A DNA stretch of 64,000 nt from Acidobacteriota bacterium (GTDB taxonomy: Bacteria > Acidobacteriota > UBA6911 > RPQK01 > DATIPO01), in assembly GCA_035471785.1 (NCBI GenBank), contig DATIPQ010000065.1:1-64000 (forward strand), in the 5' to 3' direction. A program made the position numbers and the translations under genes. The notes under the pieces are model-generated. The model saw only the letters and a program-made list of their open reading frames with translations, made no database searches and was not told the DNA's origin. Below are positions 17,386-27,094 of this stretch, piece by piece (the first letter of the stretch is position 1; every line of letters starts with the position of its first letter).

Positions 17386-18350
17386 ACGTGCCGCGGAGGC
17401 GAGAATGGGTCCGCATCGGGGCACAAGAGGCGGCGGAATCGCAGCACTTGCTGACGGTGATCGCTCCAGAAAAGCTCGCTCTCGCCAAGGCGGCTGTCCA
17501 GGAGCCGGCAGAGGACGTCGGCCGGGAGGTCATGGCGCCGGCCCAGATAGGCGAAGAACGAGGCATAGTGGGACACCGGGTCCAGGGAGGCGTAGCTGGA
17601 GAAGGCCTGACCGGCCCGTGTCGTAGAGGGAACCTGCCCCGCCCGTCCCCCCTGCAAGGTGAGGTCGAGCACCGGGAGCAGTTCATTGGCGAAGGAGTAG
17701 ACCAGGGGGTCGTCGGGAAGCGCCTCCAGTCCTCGGGCCGCCACCTGGGCCGCCTGGCGGCTGTAGAGCCTGTAGCCGCTCTGCAGATCGAGGGGGTCAC
17801 GGGTCCAGTAAAGGCGGTCGACCACCTGGCTGCGCTGGGCCGTCAGGTAGAGGAGGAAGTCGAGAAAGAGGGCGTTGGTCAGGTTCTCCCACTCCTGGCG
17901 CACCCAGCCCATCGACTTGGCGTAGGAGGAGCGGGCGCCGAAGATGGCGAAGAGAGGCCCGCGCTCCTCCATCTCCCGCGCCAGGCGCAAGAAGCGGGGG
18001 AGGTCGTCGACCAGGTGATCCCCGTCGCAGTCCCGGCTGATGATCCAGCGTACATCCTCCCGGGAGAGCAGCGCTTTCAGTCCTCGGCTGACCGATCCGG
18101 CTTTGCCCCGGTTGCGCTGCAAGCGCTCGACCTGCACCTGGCCCAGAGGCGAGTCGGCAGGAGCGTCGCTCAAGATCTCGTCGGCCGGTGTCGCCCGGTC
18201 AACCACCAGCAGGCAGCGCGACAAGGGACAATAGGCGTCCTGGCACTGCAGAGTCTCCTGCAGTGCGTGACGAATCAGAGACTTGTCGAGGTCAGGGGGA
18301 TAGTAGACCGGGATGACAATTCCCAGCCCGTTGTCTTCAAGACCGCTCAT
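17382..18350 (-). CDS. GT2-like (GT-A fold) glycosyltransferase
   Basis: A 322-residue protein whose N-terminus GLGIVIPVYYPPDLDKSLIRHAL is typical of GT-A fold nucleotide-sugar transferases, followed by RNRGKAGSVSRGL and a DxD-like acidic patch in ISRDCDGDHLVDDLPRFL (about residues 105-122). The rest (WVRQEWENLTNALFLDFLLYL, LDLQSGYRLYSRQAAQ) fits the acceptor side of polyprenol or glycan GT2 enzymes, with no strong transmembrane helix. The donor and acceptor are unknown. The gene starts 3 bp after recA and ends at a TAG that belongs to a CTAG repeat element, so its C-terminus (SPPRHV) may have been set by that element. Confidence 0.75.
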   Translation of the reverse strand: MSGLEDNGLGIVIPVYYPPDLDKSLIRHALQETLQCQDAYCPLSRCLLVVDRATPADEILSDAPADSPLGQVQVERLQRNRGKAGSVSRGLKALLSREDVRWIISRDCDGDHLVDDLPRFLRLAREMEERGPLFAIFGARSSYAKSMGWVRQEWENLTNALFLDFLLYLTAQRSQVVDRLYWTRDPLDLQSGYRLYSRQAAQVAARGLEALPDDPLVYSFANELLPVLDLTLQGGRAGQVPSTTRAGQAFSSYASLDPVSHYASFFAYLGRRHDLPADVLCRLLDSRLGESELFWSDHRQQVLRFRRLLCPDADPFSPPRHV

Positions 18351-18353
18351 AGC

Positions 18354-19379
18354 CTACTCGGCCGCAGAGGCGGCCGGTTGGGGCTTCTTGATCCCCACCG
18401 CTTCGCGCAGCTTGTCTTCGATCTCCTGGGCGATCTCGATGTTGTTGCGCAAGAACTCTTTGCAATTCTCGCGTCCCTGACCGAGCCGCTCCTCGCCGTA
18501 GGAGAACCAGGAGCCGCTCTTGTTGACGATCTTGTGAAGGACACCCAAATCGAGCAGTTCGCCTTCTCGCGAGATGCCCCGTCCGAAGGCGATGTCGAAC
18601 TCGGCTTCGCGGAAGGGAGGAGCCAGCTTGTTCTTGACCACCTTGACCTTGGTGCGGTTGCCGACGTTCTGGTCGCCCTCCTTGATGGCGGCGATGCGGC
18701 GGATGTCGAGGCGCATGGAGGAGTAGAACTTGAGGGCGCGGCCGCCGGTGGTGGTTTCAGGATTGCCGAACATGACACCGATCTTCTCGCGGATCTGGTT
18801 GATGAACATCAGGCAGCATTTCGACTTGGAGACGATGGCTGTCAGTTTGCGCAGCGCTTGCGACATGAGGCGGGCTTGCAGTCCCACGTGAGAGTCGCCC
18901 ATCTCGCCTTCCAGTTCGGCTTTGGGCACCAGAGCGGCCACCGAGTCGATCACCAGCACGTCGACGGCGCCGCTGCGCACCAGCATCTCGGCGATTTCAA
19001 GAGCTTGCTCTCCGGAATCGGGCTGGGAAACCAGCAAGTCGTCGACGTCGATGCCCAGGGCCCTGCAGTAGTCGGCATCCATGGCGTGCTCCGCATCGAT
19101 GAAGGCGGCGGTTCCGCCGGCCTTCTGGGCTTGGGCCACGGCGTGGAGGGCGATGGTGGTCTTTCCGCTCGATTCGGGACCGTAGATCTCCACCACTCTT
19201 CCGCGGGGGAAGCCGCCCACGCCCAAGGCCGCGTCCAAGGCGATGGAACCGCTGGAAATGCTGGGCACGCTGACCGCCCCTTCAGCGCCCAAACGCATGA
19301 TCGAGCCCTTGCCGAACTGCCGCTCGATCTGGCTGAGGGCCATGTCTATGGCCCGTTTCTTGTCCTGATTGCTGCTCAT
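18354..19379 (-). CDS. recA: RecA recombinase
   Basis: The 341-residue protein is a full-length RecA, which forms filaments on single-stranded DNA, promotes strand exchange and triggers LexA self-cleavage. ATG 19379 with AAAGGAAAG upstream gives the usual start ([20 protein letters not shown]). Walker A is GPESSGKT at 67-74. [21 protein letters not shown] (Walker B and following loop), the L2-like [23 protein letters not shown], and the C-terminal acidic-to-Ala tail are all present. The GT2-like gene follows after 3 bp. No LexA box that I could recognise stands upstream. Confidence 0.98.
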   Translation of the reverse strand: MSSNQDKKRAIDMALSQIERQFGKGSIMRLGAEGAVSVPSISSGSIALDAALGVGGFPRGRVVEIYGPESSGKTTIALHAVAQAQKAGGTAAFIDAEHAMDADYCRALGIDVDDLLVSQPDSGEQALEIAEMLVRSGAVDVLVIDSVAALVPKAELEGEMGDSHVGLQARLMSQALRKLTAIVSKSKCCLMFINQIREKIGVMFGNPETTTGGRALKFYSSMRLDIRRIAAIKEGDQNVGNRTKVKVVKNKLAPPFREAEFDIAFGRGISREGELLDLGVLHKIVNKSGSWFSYGEERLGQGRENCKEFLRNNIEIAQEIEDKLREAVGIKKPQPAASAAE

Positions 19380-19422
19380 CTTGCTTTCCTTTCGGCGAGA
19401 ACCGCTCCAGCTCCCGCCTTTG

Positions 19423-20271
19423 TCAGTACTGGTAAAACCCTCTTCCCGTCTTGCGCCCCAGCCATCCGGCATCGACCATCCTCTGCAGCAAGGCGCAGGG
19501 GCGGTAACGTGGATCTTTAAAGCCGTCGTAGAGGACGTTGAGGACGTCCAGGCAGACGTCCAGCCCGATCAAGTCGGCCAGCTTGAGCGGGCCCATGGGG
19601 TGATTCATCCCCAGCTTCATGACGGCGTCGATGTTCTCCACCTCGGCAACGCCTTCCTGGTAGGCGAAGATGGCCTCGTTGATCATGGGCATGAGCACGC
19701 GGTTTGAAACGAATCCGGGCGAGTCGTTGACCTCTACGGGGATCTTTTCCAATTGCTCGCTCAGATCGCGGGTCTTCTGGTAGGTGTCGTCGCTGGTAGC
19801 CAGGCCGCGAATGATCTCGACCAGTTTCATGAGGGGCACAGGATTCATGAAATGCATGCCGATGAAGCGCTCGGGACGCTTGAGGATGCTGCCCAGCCGG
19901 GTGATGGAGATGGAAGAGGTATTGCTGGAGAGCACGATGTCCTGGGGACAGACCTGATCGAGCTTTTCCAGGACTTCCTTCTTGATCTGGTAGCTCTCGA
20001 AAACAGCTTCCACAGCGAACTCGGCCTCGGACAGGGGTTCCCAGTCGGTGGTTGGATGCAGGCGCTCCAGCACCTCATGCTCAAAGGCCTGCTTGTCTTC
20101 GATGTCGTCGCGCTTGGAGACGATCTTGGAGAGGCTTTTGCGGATCGAGGCCATTCCCCGTTCCAGGGCCGCCGCCTCGATCTCCTTGAGGATGACCTGA
20201 TGTCCGTTGGTGGCCGCCACCTGGGCGATTCCATTGCCCATGGTGCCGGCGCCGATGACCGCAATTTTCAT
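19423..20271 (-). CDS. 3-hydroxybutyryl-CoA dehydrogenase (3-hydroxyacyl-CoA dehydrogenase)
   Basis: A 282-residue NAD-dependent enzyme that oxidises 3-hydroxyacyl-CoA to 3-oxoacyl-CoA. The Rossmann motif [11 protein letters not shown] is at residues 8-18. The catalytic His lies in [17 protein letters not shown], Glu in the same segment, and [12 protein letters not shown] is the conserved substrate-binding stretch. The C-terminal helical domain ends with [14 protein letters not shown] 20271 is preferred over a TTG two codons earlier. It lies 24 bp downstream of the thiolase gene in the same orientation, so together they form a beta-oxidation or butanoate/acetoacetyl-CoA operon. Confidence 0.95.
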   Translation of the reverse strand: MKIAVIGAGTMGNGIAQVAATNGHQVILKEIEAAALERGMASIRKSLSKIVSKRDDIEDKQAFEHEVLERLHPTTDWEPLSEAEFAVEAVFESYQIKKEVLEKLDQVCPQDIVLSSNTSSISITRLGSILKRPERFIGMHFMNPVPLMKLVEIIRGLATSDDTYQKTRDLSEQLEKIPVEVNDSPGFVSNRVLMPMINEAIFAYQEGVAEVENIDAVMKLGMNHPMGPLKLADLIGLDVCLDVLNVLYDGFKDPRYRPCALLQRMVDAGWLGRKTGRGFYQY

Positions 20272-20295
20272 AATCAAGCTCGCTTCAGCGTTGCC

Positions 20296-21477
20296 TTAAA
20301 GCAATTCCACAGCCATGGCGACGCCGTTGCCGCCGCCCAGGCACAGGCTGGCGATTCCGCGCTGGCCGCCGTGCTGCTTAAGGGCGTAGAGCAAAGTGGT
20401 CAGGACTCGGGCTCCGCTGGCGCCGATGGGGTGCCCCAGGGCCACCGAACCGCCGTGGACGTTGACCTTTCCGCGGTCCAGCGGCAACTCTTGGCAAACC
20501 GCCACGCACTGAGCCGCAAAAGCCTCGTTAATCTCGTAGAGGTCGACATCGTCGTCGCCCCAACCGGCCCGCTGACGGACCTTGGTCACGGCACCCACGG
20601 GCGCCATCATGACCATCTCCGGTTCCACGCCTACGGTGGCCGAGGCCACGATGCGGGCCAAGGGCTTCAGTCCCAGCCTCTCTACCGCCTCCTGCGAGGC
20701 CACGGCCAGGGCCGAGGCGCCGTCGCTGATTTGAGAGGCGTTGCCGGCCGTCACCCGACCGTCCTTCTGAAAGGCCGGCCGAAGCTTGGCCAGACCCTCC
20801 AGGCTGCTCCCTGGACGGGGGCCTTCGTCACTCTCGACAGTGACCGGATCGCCCTTGCGTTGAGGCACCGGCACGGCCACGATCTCGTCGTGGAAGCGGC
20901 CGGCTTGGGCGGCGGCAACAGCCTTCTCATGGGAGGCGACAGCGTATTCGTCCTGAGCCTCGCGTGAAATACTATACTTGTCGCATATGACTTCCGCGGT
21001 GTTGCCCATGTGATAGTCGTTGTAAACGTCCCAGAGGCCGTCGTGGATCATTGTATCCACCAACTGGCCGTGTCCCAAACGGTAGCCTTCGCGGGCCTTG
21101 AGCAGCAGGTAGGGAGCCTGGGTCATGCTCTCCATGCCTCCCGCCACGGCCACCTCGATGTCGCCGACGGCAATGCCTTGAGCCGCCAGGGTCACCGATT
21201 TCAGTCCCGAACCGCATACCTTGTTGATGGTCATGGCAGAGACCGTGGCCGGCAGACCGGCGCCCAGAGCGGCCTGACGGGCGGGATTCTGTCCCAACCC
21301 GGCCTGCAGCACGTTTCCCATGATGACTTCGTCCACATCACGGGCCGAAAGGCCGGCGCGGCGGATGGCTTCGCCTACTGCCACGGTTCCGAGTTGAATC
21401 GCTGTAAGGGAAGCGAATGCTCCCTGAAATTTCCCTATTGGAGTCCGACATGCGGACACGATAAATGCATCTCTCAT
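20296..21477 (-). CDS. Acetyl-CoA C-acetyltransferase (thiolase)
   Basis: Starting at ATG 21477 ([19 protein letters not shown]), the protein has 393 residues, the normal thiolase size. The nucleophilic Cys is in [11 protein letters not shown] (about residue 88). The catalytic His sits in [18 protein letters not shown] (about 349) and the second active-site Cys in [10 protein letters not shown] (about 379). It condenses or cleaves acetoacetyl-CoA and longer 3-ketoacyl-CoAs. The next gene is the 3-hydroxyacyl-CoA dehydrogenase. A longer frame reaches 21666, but it contains no signal and overlaps the divergent porin gene. Confidence 0.95.
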   Translation of the reverse strand: MRDAFIVSACRTPIGKFQGAFASLTAIQLGTVAVGEAIRRAGLSARDVDEVIMGNVLQAGLGQNPARQAALGAGLPATVSAMTINKVCGSGLKSVTLAAQGIAVGDIEVAVAGGMESMTQAPYLLLKAREGYRLGHGQLVDTMIHDGLWDVYNDYHMGNTAEVICDKYSISREAQDEYAVASHEKAVAAAQAGRFHDEIVAVPVPQRKGDPVTVESDEGPRPGSSLEGLAKLRPAFQKDGRVTAGNASQISDGASALAVASQEAVERLGLKPLARIVASATVGVEPEMVMMAPVGAVTKVRQRAGWGDDDVDLYEINEAFAAQCVAVCQELPLDRGKVNVHGGSVALGHPIGASGARVLTTLLYALKQHGGQRGIASLCLGGGNGVAMAVELL

Positions 21478-21594
21478 GATACCTGTCATGATAATGGAAA
21501 TCGCCGTTCGGCGTCGCTCGCGGGCCCCGCCGGCGGATGTCGGATATGGCCTACCAAGCCGCCACCCCTTCGTGCTAGTTTTTAGGCTGCGCTC

Positions 21595-22860
21595 ATGAAC
21601 CGCTGGCGGAGTTCGTTCAGTTCTCCGCAAACAAGACAGCTTGGGAGGGTATCTTCGACCGTGCATTCCGGTACGGCCTTGGCGTGTTTGTGGTTGAGTC
21701 TTGTCTTGCCGCCGGGATGGGCGAAAGCTCTCAAGCCTGGCGGGACCGATGTTCGGCTCGACTCAGGGGTAGTTATCGAGCTGCGGCGGAGCGACATTCG
21801 CTTGCAGGCGGGCGGGCGCCTTCAATACGATCTCAATCTGGCCTCCTCCGACAGCGTTGACGACGACCACCGGCTGCGACGTCTTTACGCCACCTTGAGA
21901 GGCCGCCATCGCCGCCTGTTCTTCAAGGCTGAATGGAACTTCGCAGGAAGACAGACGGACATCGTCGATCTCTATGCCGGTCTCGACAAGCTGCCCTGGA
22001 TCGGACGCTTGCGTTTCGGGCACTTGAAAGAGCCTATCGGTCTTGAGCGGCTTACCAGCAACACCGACTCCCTCTTCGTTGAACGCTCTCTGGGCGCCAC
22101 TGTTTTCATGGACTCGCGCAATCTGGGACTGGTAATGGACAACACGGCCCTTCAGGGCCGGCTCTTCTGGTCGGGGGGGATATTCAGGGAGGCCTCGGGA
22201 GTCGAGGCCGGGGAAGGGGCCCTGAATTACACGGCGCGAGTCAGCCTGATCCCATGGCGTCAAGGGAACAGTCGCTTACTGCAATTGGGATTCAGCGGCT
22301 CTCGTCGCAAGTACGTCGATTCGCGCCTGCGTTTTGCCGAAAGTGCGGAATCGGTGTTCTCGCAACGCCTGCTCGACACCGGGGAACTGCGCGCTTCGTC
22401 GGGCCGCGTACTGCAACCGGAGCTGTCCTTCAAGTGGGGCGCCTTTTCCGTGCAAAGCGAGTGGACCCGGAGCAGCATCCGCTGGACTCCGGAGACAAGC
22501 GGACCGCTTCCCGCGCCGGCCCGCTGGGTCGACTTTCATTCCGGCTACCTGCAATTCGCCTGGGCCCTCAACCAGGGTGGCCACCGTCCCTTTGACTTCA
22601 GGCGGGCTCGCTACACCAGGATGCGGGGTTTCGAGCCAGTGCATCGTGGCGGCGCGGGAGGCTGGGAGGTGGCTGCGCGCTGGTCGATGATCGACCTGGA
22701 TGAAGGCGACATCCGAGGGGGACGCATGCGCTCGGCCACCCTCGGGGTCAACTGGTACCCCAGTCGCTTTTCCCGTCTCACCGTCAACTACATTCATTCC
22801 CGTCCGCATCAAGCAGAAACGATCCACCGCCTGCAGGCGCGCCTGCAATTGGCGTTCTAG
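21595..22860 (+). CDS. Outer-membrane porin, phosphate-selective porin O/P-like
   Basis: A 421-residue protein with a signal-like segment [21 protein letters not shown] at about residues 25-45. The N-terminal stretch before it is long, so a later start such as the GTG near 21661 is possible. The body alternates short beta strands: [63 protein letters not shown]. The [11 protein letters not shown] pattern is characteristic of the OprO/OprP family. It ends LQARLQLAF, with the aromatic C-terminal residue expected of an outer-membrane barrel. It is transcribed away from the thiolase gene from a 117-bp spacer. Confidence 0.82.
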   Translation: MNRWRSSFSSPQTRQLGRVSSTVHSGTALACLWLSLVLPPGWAKALKPGGTDVRLDSGVVIELRRSDIRLQAGGRLQYDLNLASSDSVDDDHRLRRLYATLRGRHRRLFFKAEWNFAGRQTDIVDLYAGLDKLPWIGRLRFGHLKEPIGLERLTSNTDSLFVERSLGATVFMDSRNLGLVMDNTALQGRLFWSGGIFREASGVEAGEGALNYTARVSLIPWRQGNSRLLQLGFSGSRRKYVDSRLRFAESAESVFSQRLLDTGELRASSGRVLQPELSFKWGAFSVQSEWTRSSIRWTPETSGPLPAPARWVDFHSGYLQFAWALNQGGHRPFDFRRARYTRMRGFEPVHRGGAGGWEVAARWSMIDLDEGDIRGGRMRSATLGVNWYPSRFSRLTVNYIHSRPHQAETIHRLQARLQLAF

Positions 22861-22873
22861 GCCCCCCGGAAAT

Positions 22874-25108
22874 TCAGTTGGTTCGCGACGATTGGGAAGG
22901 TGTGCCGCCGCGGCTTGGGCGCCTGGTCGGCTTGGGGCTGCGGGACTTGCGGCCGCGGGGAGGCATCTTGGCGCGCTCGACCTCCTGCACGCCTTTGATG
23001 GTCTTCAGATAGTTGATGATCTTCTCCAGGTGGCGGGTGTCCTTGACTTCCACCGTGACGTCGATTCGCCCGTAGCGCCCCTTCAGGGTATCGGCCTTGG
23101 CGCTGCGGATATAGGTGTTGACGTTGGCGATGGCCGAGACGATGTCGGCCAGGATGCCGGTGCGGTCTTCGGTGCTGATGCGCAGGCGCACCGGGTAACA
23201 GGCGGCACCGCTTTCACCGGCCCAGTTGACCTCGATGATGCGCTCGGGGTTGAGAAGCAGATTCTCGACGTTGCGGCACTGGGTGGAATGGATGGTGATG
23301 CCTCTGCCGACGGTGATGTAGCCCACGATCTCCTCGCCCCGGATGGGATTGCAGCACTTGGCGCGATTGACCATCAGGTCGTCGTGTCCCTTGACCTGTA
23401 TGGCGCCTCCCGAGTCCTCGTAGACCTTTCGCGGCTTGCCCGCGGCGGCTTCCTTCTCGGCGGCCGGCAGGCCCACCTTGTCGGGTTCCAAGCGTCGCAG
23501 AATCTGCCGCGCCTCGACTTTGCCGTAGCCGATGGCAGCCAGCAGATCCTCCTTCTTGGAGGCGGCATAGTCGGAGAGCAGTTCCTGCAACTCCTCTTCG
23601 TGCTGCTTGAGGCTCACCTCGTAGCGCCGGGCCGCCTTTTCCAGGAGTTTTTCGCCCAACTCCACGGCCTTCTTCTTCTGCTCCTGATTGAGCCAGCGCC
23701 GAATGGAGCTGCGGGCTTTGGAGGTCTTGACGAAGCTCAGCCAATCGCGGCTGGGACGACTCTCCTTGGAGGTCAGGATCTCCACCCGCTCGCCGTTGAC
23801 GAGTTGATACTTGAGGGGAACGATGCGCGAGTTGACCTTGGCTCCCACGCAATGGTGGCCGACTTCGGTGTGGATGGTGTAAGCGAAATCGACCGGGGTG
23901 GCGCCCCGAGGCAAGGTAATGATCTCGCCCTTGGGGGTGAAGGCATAAACTTCCTCGGGATAGAGGTCGATCTTCAGGTTGCTGAGAAACTGGTGGGGAT
24001 CCTTGACCTCGTGCTGCCAGTCGAGGAGACGGCGCAACCATTGAAAGCGCTTGTCGTCCTTGCCGTTCTCTTCGTAGCCCTCTTTGTACTTGTAGTGGGC
24101 GGCGATGCCTTCCTCGGCCACCCGGTGCATCTCGTGGGTGCGGATCTGGACTTCGAAGGGCTGGCCGTTTCTGTCCACCACGGTGGTGTGCACAGAGCGG
24201 TAGCCGTTGGGACGGGGCATGGCGATGAAGTCTTTGATGCGGCCCGGCACCGGAGGCCACATGTTGTTGATCACGCCCAGCACCGTGTAGCAGTCTTTGA
24301 CGCTGTCGACCAACACCCGAATGGCGATGAAGTCGTAGACCTGATCCAAGCCGATCTTCTGCCGCTTCATCTTCATGGCAATGCTGTAGATGCGCTTGAT
24401 GCGATGCTGCAGGATGGCTTCGATGCCGTGTTCAGAAAGCTCCCTCTCAATCCGGCGGGTGACCCGGCTGATGAACTCGTCGCTGTGAGCCTTCTTTTCC
24501 TCCACTTGAGCCACGATATTTTGATAGTTGACGGGATCGAGATAGCTGAAGGCCAAGTCTTCCAGCTCTCCCCTCACTTTCGACATGCCCAGGCGGTGGG
24601 CGATGGGGGCGTAAATTTCCAGAGTCTCCCGGGATATCGCCTTGCGCTTTTCGGGCGGCATGTGCTGCAGGGTGCGCATGTTGTGAAGACGGTCGGCCAA
24701 CTTGATCAGGATGACGCGGATGTCGTCGACCATGGCCAGCAGGAGCTTGCGGAAGTTCTCGGCCTGGGCTTCATGCTTGGTGGAGAAGTGGATCTTCTCC
24801 AACTTGGTGACCCCTTCCACAAGGTCAGCCACATCGGGCCCGAAGAGGTCCTTGATCTTATCGCTGGTGGTCAGGGTGTCTTCCACCACGTCGTGCAGCA
24901 GGCCGACGCTGACGCACACCACGTCCAGGCGCATGTCGGCCAGAATGCCGGCCACTTCCAAGGGATGGGTCAGATAAGGCTCGCCGGAAAGGCGGGTCTG
25001 CCCCTTGTGCTCTCGGGCCGAGAAGAGATAGGCGCGGCGCAGCAAGTCCAGATCAGCCGACGGCTGATACTTGCGGACCTTCTCTTCCAGTTCCTCGTAT
25101 CGAATCAT
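22874..25108 (-). CDS. rsh: Bifunctional (p)ppGpp synthetase/hydrolase (RelA/SpoT homologue)
   Basis: The 744-residue protein has the complete Rsh layout and controls the stringent-response alarmone. The HD hydrolase domain has HDVVED at 72-77, so hydrolysis should be functional. The synthetase domain includes RIYSIAMKMKRQ, YDFIAIRVLV and PRPNGYRSVHTTVV. Then come a TGS domain (VYAFTPKGEIITLPRGATPVDFAY, about residues 390-445), a zinc-finger-like region (KCCNPIRGEEIVGYITVGRGITIH) and a C-terminal ACT domain (about 650-720). A basic tail (RGRKSRSPKPTRRPSR) follows, which is unusual but small. The gene converges with the porin gene, with 13 bp between the stops. Confidence 0.96.
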   Translation of the reverse strand: MIRYEELEEKVRKYQPSADLDLLRRAYLFSAREHKGQTRLSGEPYLTHPLEVAGILADMRLDVVCVSVGLLHDVVEDTLTTSDKIKDLFGPDVADLVEGVTKLEKIHFSTKHEAQAENFRKLLLAMVDDIRVILIKLADRLHNMRTLQHMPPEKRKAISRETLEIYAPIAHRLGMSKVRGELEDLAFSYLDPVNYQNIVAQVEEKKAHSDEFISRVTRRIERELSEHGIEAILQHRIKRIYSIAMKMKRQKIGLDQVYDFIAIRVLVDSVKDCYTVLGVINNMWPPVPGRIKDFIAMPRPNGYRSVHTTVVDRNGQPFEVQIRTHEMHRVAEEGIAAHYKYKEGYEENGKDDKRFQWLRRLLDWQHEVKDPHQFLSNLKIDLYPEEVYAFTPKGEIITLPRGATPVDFAYTIHTEVGHHCVGAKVNSRIVPLKYQLVNGERVEILTSKESRPSRDWLSFVKTSKARSSIRRWLNQEQKKKAVELGEKLLEKAARRYEVSLKQHEEELQELLSDYAASKKEDLLAAIGYGKVEARQILRRLEPDKVGLPAAEKEAAAGKPRKVYEDSGGAIQVKGHDDLMVNRAKCCNPIRGEEIVGYITVGRGITIHSTQCRNVENLLLNPERIIEVNWAGESGAACYPVRLRISTEDRTGILADIVSAIANVNTYIRSAKADTLKGRYGRIDVTVEVKDTRHLEKIINYLKTIKGVQEVERAKMPPRGRKSRSPKPTRRPSRGGTPSQSSRTN

Positions 25109-25186
25109 CGTTTTTCCTACTCCTGCAAAGGAGAGGTTAACCGGCTATTGTAATGGAAATCGCGGCGGGAACGGATCAGGACACAC

Positions 25187-25221
25187 AAAAAAAGGCGGCG
25201 GGCCCATCGGGCCACACCGCC
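25187..25221 (-). terminator. Rho-independent terminator of the TonB-energiser operon
   Basis: On the minus strand a GC-rich hairpin (GGCGG...GGCCC GAT GGGCC...CCGCC) is followed by seven Ts. It lies 55 bp after the stop of the TPR lipoprotein gene and upstream of rsh, so it separates the two transcripts. Confidence 0.85.
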
Positions 25222-25275
25222 TCCAAGTTCTCGCAAAATCGTTTTCAGGACGTCCCCGCGGTCATCGGCGGACGC

Positions 25276-26094
25276 CTAGTTTTCGCTGCTTTGTTCACGG
25301 CCGCCGAGGGGCGCACGGCGCTTTTGTTCCTCTTCCCGCTGCTGCTGACGCCTGAGCCTCAGGGCTTCCAGAGACAGTTTGCTGGCCTCGCGTTCCCAGC
25401 GCTCTTTCTCTTCCTCGTTCTCGGCCAGCTCGGACCGTTCACGATAGAGCAGGTTGAGGTACTCCAGCGCATCGGCATAATCGGGGCGAATCTCGCGGGC
25501 GTCCTGAAGAGCCTTGATGCCTTCTTCAACGAAAGAGGTGGCCTGCTGGCGCTCTTCCTCGCTGAGTTCCTCGACGTTGGCGCCCTTCTCGCCGGTCAGG
25601 TTATTGGCCTGCTTGTAGGCCACCGTGCCCAACCCATAGAGGGGTTCGGCATTGTCGGTTTCGATCTCGGCGCGCCGTTGGAACCAGTCCTTGGCCTTCT
25701 CGTACTCGCCCATGGAATCGTAGAGTCCGGCGATGGAGGCCATGGCGTTGGACTTGGCGTCGGGCCGATCCTCAGGAGCTTCCTCAACCACCTCTTGGAA
25801 AGTCTGAATGGCGTTTTCGGCCAGCGCCTGGTTGTCGGGTCGGGGAATGCCGGGGACGTATTGTATGCGGTAGGAATGAGCCAGATAGAGTTTGGCGTCC
25901 AGCAGCTCGGGGTCGAGCTCGACCGCTCGCTTGAAATGTTCGACCGCTTCAGGATATTCCTTGGCCGAGTAGGCCGCCACGCCTTCGTTGACGTGGTTGC
26001 GCGCCTTCAGACCGTCGATGATGCCGCACCCGCTGGCGCCGAGAAGCAACGCTCCCAGCAGAATGGCTGCGGCGATTCCGATGCTCTTGTTCAT
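25276..26094 (-). CDS. TPR-repeat lipoprotein
   Basis: A 272-residue exported protein with signal MNKSIGIAAAILLGALLLGASGC and lipobox GASGC, so it is probably anchored in a membrane by Cys23. Tetratricopeptide repeats follow, for example NEGVAAYSAKEYPEAVEHFKRAVELDPE (about 34-61), ASIAGLYDSMGEYEKAKDWFQRRAEIE and GIKALQDAREIRPDYADALEYL. The C-terminal 60 residues are highly charged and probably helical (ENEEEKERWEREASK). It is the last gene of the exbB-exbD-exbD set (24 bp after the second exbD), so it may assist the TonB machine. No specific function can be assigned. Confidence 0.88.
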   Translation of the reverse strand: MNKSIGIAAAILLGALLLGASGCGIIDGLKARNHVNEGVAAYSAKEYPEAVEHFKRAVELDPELLDAKLYLAHSYRIQYVPGIPRPDNQALAENAIQTFQEVVEEAPEDRPDAKSNAMASIAGLYDSMGEYEKAKDWFQRRAEIETDNAEPLYGLGTVAYKQANNLTGEKGANVEELSEEERQQATSFVEEGIKALQDAREIRPDYADALEYLNLLYRERSELAENEEEKERWEREASKLSLEALRLRRQQQREEEQKRRAPLGGREQSSEN

Positions 26095-26118
26095 TTTATA
26101 GCCTCCATAGCCGCCGCT

Positions 26119-26574
26119 TTATTGGCCGCCCTCTGAGCCGCCGCCTCCACCCGACGTGTCGGCCGAGGTGATCAATCCGATGTCTCCGACCCCGGATCCT
26201 TTGGCGATGTCGATGACACGGATGACGTCGCCGAAGGGCAGATCCTCGTCGCCTTGCACGAACATGTTCTTGTTGGAGCGGGCGCTGTAGATTTCGAAGA
26301 GCCGGCCGCCCATAGCGTCCAGGGTCACGGGCTCCTGGTTGATGGCGTAGGTGCCGTCGGCGTGGATCTGCAAGACGATGTTGTCGCTCTTGATGATGAT
26401 GTCTTCGGGCAGATCCTCTTCGGGCTCCTGGGGCGTGCGGGCCTTGAGGTCGTACTTGGTGGTGGGCTGGATGACCATGAAGATGATCAAGAGAACCAGC
26501 AGAATATCGATATAGGGCGTGACGTTGATGTCCGATTTGGGCCCGCCACCGGGTCCGCCTGTTGTCATTCCCAT
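26119..26574 (-). CDS. exbD: ExbD/TolR family protein, second copy
   Basis: A 151-residue protein with the ExbD plan: a short Gly-rich cytoplasmic start, SDINVTPYIDILLVLLIIFMV as the single transmembrane helix (about 15-36) with the proton-conducting Asp in it, and a periplasmic domain with MFVQGDEDLPFGDVIRVIDIAKGSGVGDIGLIT. It ends in a Gly/Ser tail. Together with ExbB it couples proton flow to TonB. It begins 2 bp after the first exbD. The two copies are clearly different in sequence, so they are old paralogues or form a mixed complex. Confidence 0.93.
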   Translation of the reverse strand: MGMTTGGPGGGPKSDINVTPYIDILLVLLIIFMVIQPTTKYDLKARTPQEPEEDLPEDIIIKSDNIVLQIHADGTYAINQEPVTLDAMGGRLFEIYSARSNKNMFVQGDEDLPFGDVIRVIDIAKGSGVGDIGLITSADTSGGGGGSEGGQ

Positions 26575-26576
26575 AG

Positions 26577-27038
26577 TTAGTTACCTCCCACCGGCAGCGC
26601 TGAGTCGACGCCGCCTTCTGACCGGTCGACCACCATGCCTATTTGTTCGTATCCGGCATCGCGGGCCAGGTTGACCACTTGCACGACTTTTCCGTACGGA
26701 GCGGCCACGTCGCCCCTGACGAAGAGGGGCAGTTCAGGCGCGCGGGCCCGGCTCTCGCTCAACTTGTCCACGAAGTCCTCGTTGGGAACCGGATCGCTGT
26801 TGATGTAGAGCAGACCGTCGCGCGTCACCGTCACGGTGGTGACGCCTTCAGCGTCGAGCTGAGGCGCTTCCTCGGCGTAACGGGCCTTGGCCTTGTTGAT
26901 GGGGATGCCTTCCTGGATGAGGGGCGTGGTGATCATGAAGATGATCAAGAGGACCAACATGATGTCGGCCATCGGGGTCACGTTGATTTCGGCGTTGACT
27001 CCGGAATGTTTGGAGCTGCCTCCGCCTGAGATTGCCAT
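26577..27038 (-). CDS. exbD: ExbD/TolR family protein, first copy
   Basis: A 153-residue biopolymer-transport protein. INVTPMADIMLVLLIIFMITTP (about 18-39) is the transmembrane helix with the conserved Asp. The periplasmic part includes LPLFVRGDVAAPYGKVVQVVNLARDAGYEQIGMV, the usual ExbD C-terminal motif. It follows exbB after 56 bp and is followed at once by a second exbD. Confidence 0.94.
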   Translation of the reverse strand: MAISGGGSSKHSGVNAEINVTPMADIMLVLLIIFMITTPLIQEGIPINKAKARYAEEAPQLDAEGVTTVTVTRDGLLYINSDPVPNEDFVDKLSESRARAPELPLFVRGDVAAPYGKVVQVVNLARDAGYEQIGMVVDRSEGGVDSALPVGGN

Positions 27039-27094
27039 TGTCGACTTCTCCCTTCGCGTCTAAAGCGGGCGCCGATGCGGGGCGCCCCTTGGCT

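Noticed and set aside
17388-19520. A plus-strand open frame of 710 codons opposite recA and the GT2-like gene
   Set aside because: Antisense of recA, with no recognisable domain.
22700-25153. A plus-strand open frame of 817 codons opposite the RelA/SpoT gene
   Set aside because: It is the antisense of a fully conserved gene; high GC removes stops. Its protein is low-complexity and matches no family.
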